DNA from: UBA964 sp037444685
Lineage (GTDB): Bacteria > Pseudomonadota > Gammaproteobacteria > Steroidobacterales > Steroidobacteraceae
DNA: 64,000 nucleotides
Assembly (NCBI GenBank): GCA_037444685.1
Contig: JBBILX010000001.1
Span: 124,001-188,000, forward strand
Direction: 5' to 3'
Shown: positions 58,886 to 64,000 of the stretch, in pieces
Layout of the letters: each line of letters opens with the position of its first letter
How positions within the stretch are numbered: the first letter of the stretch is position 1
Program-made: the position numbers and the translations under genes
The notes under the pieces: generated by a model
Told to the model about the DNA's origin: nothing
Seen by the model: the letters and a program-made list of their open reading frames with translations, nothing else
Database searches by the model: none

Positions 58886-59379
58886 GCGAATCCAGCATCA
58901 CGCTGCTCTCCGAGCACACGCGCGCCGAGATCGACCGCTGGGTTGCGAAGTTTCCGCCCGGACGCCAGCGCTCTGCCGTGATCTCTGCGCTGCGTTTCGC
59001 GCAGGAACAGAACGGCGGCTATCTGACGACCGAGCTCATGGACGCGGTTGCTGAGTACCTGCGGCTCCCGCCCATTCAGGTCTACGAGGTTGCGAGCTTC
59101 TACTCGATGTTCGAGACGCACAAGTGTGGCAGGCACCACGTCAGCATCTGTACCAACATCAGTTGCTGGCTCAATGGTGCCGAAGAGCTGCTCGCGCACG
59201 TCGAGAACCGGCTCGGCATCAAAGTGGGCGAGAGCACCCCGGACCTGCGGATCTTCCTCAAGAAGGAGGAAGAGTGTCTCGCGGCGTGCACCGGCGCCCC
59301 GATGATGATGGTCGATCACCAGTATCACGAGTATCTGACGCCGGAGAAGATCGATCGGATACTCGACGAACTCAAGTGA
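58882..59379 (+). CDS. nuoE: NADH-quinone oxidoreductase subunit E
   Basis: 165 residues from a GTG at 58882. Thioredoxin-like 2Fe-2S protein: CTNISCWLNGAEE supplies the first Cys pair and EEECLAACTGAPMMMV the second. The family usually has CxxxxC then CxGxC spacing, as seen. Start overlaps nuoD stop; nuoF starts at GTGA over its own stop. Confidence 0.96.
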   Translation: MSESSITLLSEHTRAEIDRWVAKFPPGRQRSAVISALRFAQEQNGGYLTTELMDAVAEYLRLPPIQVYEVASFYSMFETHKCGRHHVSICTNISCWLNGAEELLAHVENRLGIKVGESTPDLRIFLKKEEECLAACTGAPMMMVDHQYHEYLTPEKIDRILDELK

Positions 59380-60701
59380 GCAGTGCGCAGATGGGTGCCT
59401 GGGACGAAAAGCTGAACCTCGTGGTATTCGAGCCGCTCAAGTACGAGCGGCCCTGGACTCTCGAGACGTACATGAAGATCGGCGGTTACGAGATTTGGAA
59501 GAAGATCCTCGCCGAGAAGACCCCGCGTGAGCAGATCATCGAGCAGGTCAAGGCCAGCGGCCTCCGTGGTCGCGGAGGAGCGGGCTTCCCGACCGGCATG
59601 AAGTGGAGCTTCATGCCGCGCAATGCGCCGATCCAGAAGTACGTCGTCTGCAACTCCGACGAATCGGAGCCCGGAACCTGCCACGACCGGGACATCCTGC
59701 GCTACAACCCGCACTCGCTGATCGAGGGCATGGCCATCGGCGGATACGCGATGGGTGCCACCGTCGGCTACAACTACATCCGCGGCGAGTTCCTCGGTGA
59801 GCCCGTGCCGCGTTTCGAGGCGGCACTCGAGGAGGCCTATGCCGCGGGCCTGCTCGGCAAGAACATCCTGGGTTCCGGCGTCGATTTCGACCTCCACACT
59901 TTCGTTGGGGCTGGCGCCTACATCTGCGGCGAGGAGACCGCCCTGCTCGAATCACTCGAGGGCAAGCAGGGCAAGCCGCGTTTCAAGCCACCATTTCCGG
60001 CCGCTTTCGGTCTGTACGGCATGCCGACGACGATCAACAACACGCAGAGCTACGCCTCGGTGCCGACCATATTGCGCAAGGGGCCGGAGTGGTTCGCGAA
60101 GCTCGGCACGACCAATGCCGGCGGCACGGTGATCTTTTCCGTGTCGGGACACGTCTCGAAACCCGGCAACTACGAACTGCCGCTCGGCATCCCGTTCAAG
60201 GACCTGCTCGAGATCGCCGGGGGCATCCGTGGCGGTCGCAGGCTCAAGGCAGTGATTCCAGGCGGCTCGTCGGTCAAGGTCGTGCCCGGCGACGTGATGA
60301 TGAGCGTGACGATGGACTATGACGCGCTGCGAGCGGTCGGTTCTTCGGTGGGCTCGGCTGCGGTGATCGTCATGGACGAGACGACCTGCATGGTTCGGAC
60401 CCTCGAGCGTATCTCGCGCTTCTACATGTCCGAATCCTGCGGCCAGTGCACGCCGTGTCGGGAGGGCACCGGCTGGCTCAACCGGGTGCTCAGGCGAATC
60501 ATCGCGGGGCAGGGGCGAATGGAGGACATCGATCTGCTCGTCGACGTGGCGAACCGGATCGAGGGCCACACGATCTGCGCGCTCGGCGACGCGGCCGCTT
60601 GGCCCGTGCAGAGCTTCATCAAGCACTACCGGCACGAGTTCGAGTTCATGGTCCGCAACGGCGGCCGGAGCCTCGTCGAGGCGCGCGCGGAGGCGGCGTG
60701 A
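59376..60701 (+). CDS. nuoF: NADH-quinone oxidoreductase subunit F
   Basis: 441 residues. GLRGRGGAGFPTGMKWSFMP binds NADH, GAGAYICGEETALLESLEG binds FMN, and SCGQCTPCREGTGW with HTICALGDA binds cluster N3. GTG at 59376 is the start that overlaps the nuoE stop; an ATG at 59391 is possible. Confidence 0.97.
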   Translation: MSSAQMGAWDEKLNLVVFEPLKYERPWTLETYMKIGGYEIWKKILAEKTPREQIIEQVKASGLRGRGGAGFPTGMKWSFMPRNAPIQKYVVCNSDESEPGTCHDRDILRYNPHSLIEGMAIGGYAMGATVGYNYIRGEFLGEPVPRFEAALEEAYAAGLLGKNILGSGVDFDLHTFVGAGAYICGEETALLESLEGKQGKPRFKPPFPAAFGLYGMPTTINNTQSYASVPTILRKGPEWFAKLGTTNAGGTVIFSVSGHVSKPGNYELPLGIPFKDLLEIAGGIRGGRRLKAVIPGGSSVKVVPGDVMMSVTMDYDALRAVGSSVGSAAVIVMDETTCMVRTLERISRFYMSESCGQCTPCREGTGWLNRVLRRIIAGQGRMEDIDLLVDVANRIEGHTICALGDAAAWPVQSFIKHYRHEFEFMVRNGGRSLVEARAEAA

Positions 60702-62902
60702 TGGCGGCCAATCCCTCGAACGTCCCACCGGCTCAGGACTACCTCAGCGTTGAGATCAACGGCCGGCCGGTCAAGGCCCGCAAGGGCGCGATGATCCTCC
60801 ACGTCACGGACGCGGAAGGTATCTACGTGCCGCGCTTCTGCTACCACGACAAGCTGCCCATCGCCGCCAACTGTCGCATGTGCCTCGTCGAGGTCGAGAA
60901 GGCCCCGAAGCCACTGCCCGCCTGCGCGACCCCGGTCACCGAGGGCATGAAGATCTTCACGAAGTCGCCTGCCGCCATCGGCGCGCAGAGGGCGACTATG
61001 GAGTTCCTGCTGATCAATCACCCGCTCGACTGCCCGATCTGCGATCAGGGCGGGGAGTGCGAGTTGCAGGACCTCGCCGTCGGATTCGGCCGTGACATCT
61101 CCCGTTTCACCGAGCGCAAGCGCGTCGTCAAGGACAAGAACATCGGGCCGCTCATCTCGACGGACATGACGCGCTGTATCCACTGCACGCGCTGCGTGCG
61201 GTTCGGTCAGGACATCGCCGGCATCCAGGAACTCGGCACGACCGGGCGCGGTGAGCACATGGAGATCGGCACGTTCGTCGAGCGCAGCGTCGACCATGAG
61301 CTGTCCGGCAACATCATCGATCTGTGCCCCGTTGGTGCACTGAATTCGAAACCGTTCCGTTACCAGGGGCGCAGCTGGGAAATGACCCAGCACGCGCTCG
61401 TCTCACCGCACGATGGCTTCGGCACCAATATCTATGCGCACGTGCGACGCGGCCGACTCATGCGCGTGGTGCCGCGACCGAACGAGTCGATCAACGAGAC
61501 CTGGATCGCCGACCGCGATCGCTTCAGCTACGAGGCGCTGTACTCGCCGGACCGGCTCGAGCGACCGATGCTCAGGGTCGGGGGGCAGTGGCAAACGGTA
61601 GGCTGGGAACAGGCCCTCGAGGCCGCTGCCGAGGCGCTCCGTGCGCACGGCCCGGACGTGGCCACTCTGGTCAACCCGTCGGCCACCGCCGAGGAACAGT
61701 ACCTCGCGGCACGCCTCACGCGCGCCCTGGGCTCCGGCCAGGTCGATCATCGGCTGCGCCAGGTCGATTTCCGCGACGCCGAGTCGGACCCGCTGCGGCC
61801 GGATCTCGGCCTGCCGATCGCGGCGGTCGATGAACTGGACGGTCTGCTCGTGGTCGGCGCCCACCTGCGGCATGAGCTTCCGCTGCTCGCGCATCGCGTG
61901 CGAAAGGCGGCGAGACGCGGCGCGCGCGTTGCCTTCCTGAATCCGGCCGCGTTCGAGCACCTGTTCCCGGTGACCGCGACGCTGGTGGCGAAGCCTGATC
62001 GCATGGTGTCGGCTCTCGCGGGCGTCCTCGCCGCCGCGCTCGACGGCGCGCTGCCCCCGGCGGGCGTGGCCGCGCGCGTCGCGGCGGCGACAGTAGAGGA
62101 CGCGCATCGGTCAGTCGCCGCCGTGCTGCGCAGTGGTTCGCGTCGCGCGGTCTGGCTCGGCGCCTTGGCACAGCGCCACCCTGCGTGGGCGGATCTGCGT
62201 GCGCTCGCGGCCGCGCTCGCCGCGGCCACGGACGCTTCGCTCGGTGTGCTCGCCGAAGGCGGCAATGCGGCCGGCGCGTGGCTCGCCGGCTGCGTTCCGC
62301 ACCGCGAGGCGGGGGGGCGCCCCACGGCCATTGCGGGCCGGCATGCCCGCGATCTGCTCGAGGCCGGTGCGCCGGCCTGGTTGCTCGTCGGCGGCATCGA
62401 GCCCTGGGTCGAGGCGTTACCGGGGGCGGCCAGCGCGACGTTGCAACGCGCTGCGCACGTCGTCGCGATCACGCCCTTCGCCGACGAGGCGACCCGTGCC
62501 CACGCCAGCGTCCTGTTGCCCTGCGGGACGTACGCTGAGAGCTCGGGCACCTTCGTCAATCTCGCAGGAGACTGGCAGAGCTTCGCCGGCGCTGCGCGCC
62601 TGCCGGGCGAAGCCCGGCCTGCCTGGAAGATCCTGCGCGTGCTCGGCAACCTGATCGGCGCAGACGGCTTCGATTACGACTCGAGCGAACAGGTGCTCGC
62701 GGAGTTGCGCGCGCAGGCCGGCGACGCTGCCGTCGCGCCTTTGCGCACCGCGCACGTGGTCGGCGGCGACGTGGCCGGAGCGACGGTTCCGGGCTTCTGC
62801 ATCTACCGCAACGATGCGCTCGTGCGCCGCGCTCCCGCCCTGCAGGCGACGCGAGCTGGGCGGGAGCCGCCCATCGTGTTCGGCAGCGAGACAGGGCGAT
62901 GA
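60701..62902 (+). CDS. nuoG: NADH-quinone oxidoreductase subunit G
   Basis: 733 residues. Cluster ligands: FCYHDKLPIAANCRMCLVE (N1b), HPLDCPICDQGGECELQD (N4 region), MTRCIHCTRCVRF and LCPVGAL (N4/N5). The C-terminal molybdopterin-type domain is degenerate, as in other NuoG proteins, with low-complexity Ala/Arg stretches. Start TGATG overlaps nuoF stop. Confidence 0.96.
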   Translation: MAANPSNVPPAQDYLSVEINGRPVKARKGAMILHVTDAEGIYVPRFCYHDKLPIAANCRMCLVEVEKAPKPLPACATPVTEGMKIFTKSPAAIGAQRATMEFLLINHPLDCPICDQGGECELQDLAVGFGRDISRFTERKRVVKDKNIGPLISTDMTRCIHCTRCVRFGQDIAGIQELGTTGRGEHMEIGTFVERSVDHELSGNIIDLCPVGALNSKPFRYQGRSWEMTQHALVSPHDGFGTNIYAHVRRGRLMRVVPRPNESINETWIADRDRFSYEALYSPDRLERPMLRVGGQWQTVGWEQALEAAAEALRAHGPDVATLVNPSATAEEQYLAARLTRALGSGQVDHRLRQVDFRDAESDPLRPDLGLPIAAVDELDGLLVVGAHLRHELPLLAHRVRKAARRGARVAFLNPAAFEHLFPVTATLVAKPDRMVSALAGVLAAALDGALPPAGVAARVAAATVEDAHRSVAAVLRSGSRRAVWLGALAQRHPAWADLRALAAALAAATDASLGVLAEGGNAAGAWLAGCVPHREAGGRPTAIAGRHARDLLEAGAPAWLLVGGIEPWVEALPGAASATLQRAAHVVAITPFADEATRAHASVLLPCGTYAESSGTFVNLAGDWQSFAGAARLPGEARPAWKILRVLGNLIGADGFDYDSSEQVLAELRAQAGDAAVAPLRTAHVVGGDVAGATVPGFCIYRNDALVRRAPALQATRAGREPPIVFGSETGR

Positions 62903-63954
62903 GCGGGTTCGAGTCGCTCTGGACCGGTCTGCCCGACTACGTTCGCGCGACGGTCTGGATACTCGTGGTCAGCGTCGCGCTGATCCTCTCCGTGGCGTTC
63001 ACCACGCTGCTCGAGCGGAAGGTCATCGGCTGGATGCAGCTGCGCAAGGGCCCGAACCGTGTCGGCAGCCTCTTCGGGCTGTTCCCTGGCATCCTGCAGC
63101 CGTTCGCCGACGTGCTGAAGCTGCTCGTCAAGGAAGTGGTCGTCCCGGCGGGTGCAAACCGGATCCTGTTCCGGATCGCGCCGGCGCTGACTCTGATCCC
63201 GGCGTTCGCCGTCTGGGCGGTGGTGCCGCTGTCGCCCAATCTCGTCCTCGCCGACATCGACGCCGGCCTGCTGTATGTGCTCTCGCTGACGTCCGTCGGC
63301 ATCTACGGCGTGATCATCGCCGGCTGGGCCTCGAATTCCAAGTACGCCTTCCTGGGCTCGATGCGCTCGGCCGCGCAGATGGTGGCCTACGAGATCGCCA
63401 TGGGATTCGCGTTGGTCGGGGTCGTCATGGTCGCGGGCAGTCTGAACCTCGGCGAGATCGTGCGTGGCCAGTCCGGAGGCTTCCTTGCCTGGAACTGGTT
63501 CTGGCTTTTTCCGTTGTTCGTGGTCTACCTGATCTCCGGCGTTGCCGAGACGAACCGCGCGCCTTTTGACGTCGCCGAGGGCGAGTCCGAGATCGTCGCC
63601 GGATTCCATGTCGAATACTCCGGCATGGCATTCGCGCTGTTCTTCCTCGCCGAATACGCGAACATGATCCTGATCTCGAGCCTGACCGCCGTGTTCTTCT
63701 TCGGAGGCTGGCTGAGCCCGTTCGATGGCTATCTGCCGGCTGACAGCACTCTCGCGCAGCCGAGCTTCCTCTGGCTGTTCGGCAAGTTGTTCTTTTTCCT
63801 GTTCTGCTTCCTCTGGTTCCGTGCCACGTTTCCGCGCTACCGCTACGACCAGATCATGCGCCTCGGCTGGAAGGTGCTGATTCCGGTCACACTCGTCTGG
63901 ATCGCCTTCCTCGGCGCGCTCGCGTGGTTCGAGGCCGGACCCTTCAAGGCCTGA
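62899..63954 (+). CDS. nuoH: NADH-quinone oxidoreductase subunit H
   Basis: 351 residues, eight hydrophobic segments. LERKVIGWMQLRKGPNRVG, AETNRAPFDVAEGESEIVAGFHVEYSGM and FPRYRYDQIMRLGWK are the quinone-cavity motifs with conserved Glu and Arg. ATGA overlap with nuoG. Confidence 0.97.
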   Translation: MSGFESLWTGLPDYVRATVWILVVSVALILSVAFTTLLERKVIGWMQLRKGPNRVGSLFGLFPGILQPFADVLKLLVKEVVVPAGANRILFRIAPALTLIPAFAVWAVVPLSPNLVLADIDAGLLYVLSLTSVGIYGVIIAGWASNSKYAFLGSMRSAAQMVAYEIAMGFALVGVVMVAGSLNLGEIVRGQSGGFLAWNWFWLFPLFVVYLISGVAETNRAPFDVAEGESEIVAGFHVEYSGMAFALFFLAEYANMILISSLTAVFFFGGWLSPFDGYLPADSTLAQPSFLWLFGKLFFFLFCFLWFRATFPRYRYDQIMRLGWKVLIPVTLVWIAFLGALAWFEAGPFKA

Positions 63955-63962
63955 GGACCGTC

Positions 63963-64000
63963 ATGACTCAGTTCAACCCCGTCAAGACCTTCCTGCTCAC
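63963..64000 (+). CDS. nuoI: NADH-quinone oxidoreductase subunit I, 5' end only
   Basis: Only MTQFNPVKTFLL is within the window. Position after nuoH fits nuoI in all known orders, and an N terminus ending in a ...KTFLL-like helix is compatible, but the 4Fe-4S motifs lie outside, so the call rests mainly on synteny. Confidence 0.75.
   Translation, partial: MTQFNPVKTFLL

Overview
The window is GC-rich chromosomal DNA of a gammaproteobacterium. The evidence is the conserved housekeeping order ratA-ratB / bamE-fur / recN-nadK / hrcA-grpE-dnaK-dnaJ-dapB-carAB-greA / yhbY-rlmE-ftsH-folP-glmM-tpiA-secG-tRNA-Leu-nuo, the tmRNA tag ANDDNYALAA, and a NuoC with a long central insert. That order and the frequent GTG/TTG starts suggest the Xanthomonadales/Nevskiales/Steroidobacter side of the class. 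This placement is an inference; no 16S gene is present.

Region 1 (1-10.4 kb) is ordinary chromosome: the periplasmic protease Prc (cut by the left edge), a lipoprotein M28 peptidase, a Gfo/Idh/MocA dehydrogenase, a DsbA-like oxidoreductase, and a tight run of carbamoylputrescine amidase, COG0523 GTPase and NUDIX hydrolase, followed by two SDR genes. The first SDR lacks the catalytic Tyr/Lys.

Region 2 (10.5-32.8 kb) is accessory and scarred. It holds two halves of a mercury-resistance locus: an intact merR with an orphan mer operator at 10.55 kb, and merT-merP-merA with a textbook 19-bp-spacer mer promoter but a wrecked merR at 12.2-14.6 kb. It also holds two dead IS5-family elements, an RCC1-repeat remnant, a BrnTA toxin-antitoxin pair with a palindromic operator, and an IS3-family element. 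A GNAT toxin follows whose DUF1778 antitoxin is frameshifted. Embedded in it is a same-strand cluster (29.9 to 18.7 kb): a multi-PAS hybrid histidine kinase broken in several places, an ECF sigma factor, a membrane Ser/Thr kinase with TPRs, and a 1,341-aa beta-propeller/Calx-beta surface protein. That protein carries a GlyGly-CTERM-like anchor in the middle, fused to an outer-membrane beta-barrel. This cluster is the best candidate for an undescribed system.

Region 3 (32.8-64 kb) returns to core genome. ssrA (tmRNA) and smpB lie at the boundary. The core then runs through the lipid/envelope and iron regulators, DNA repair and NAD kinase, and the heat-shock operon, whose sigma-32-like promoter overlaps the end of hrcA. 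Carbamoyl-phosphate synthase follows with a structured leader, then GreA, RlmE, FtsH, FolP, GlmM, TpiA, SecG, tRNA-Leu(GAG), and the NADH dehydrogenase operon nuoA-H, with nuoI cut by the right edge. Many genes here overlap by the ATGA/GTGA type, indicating translational coupling. No rRNA or CRISPR array was seen.
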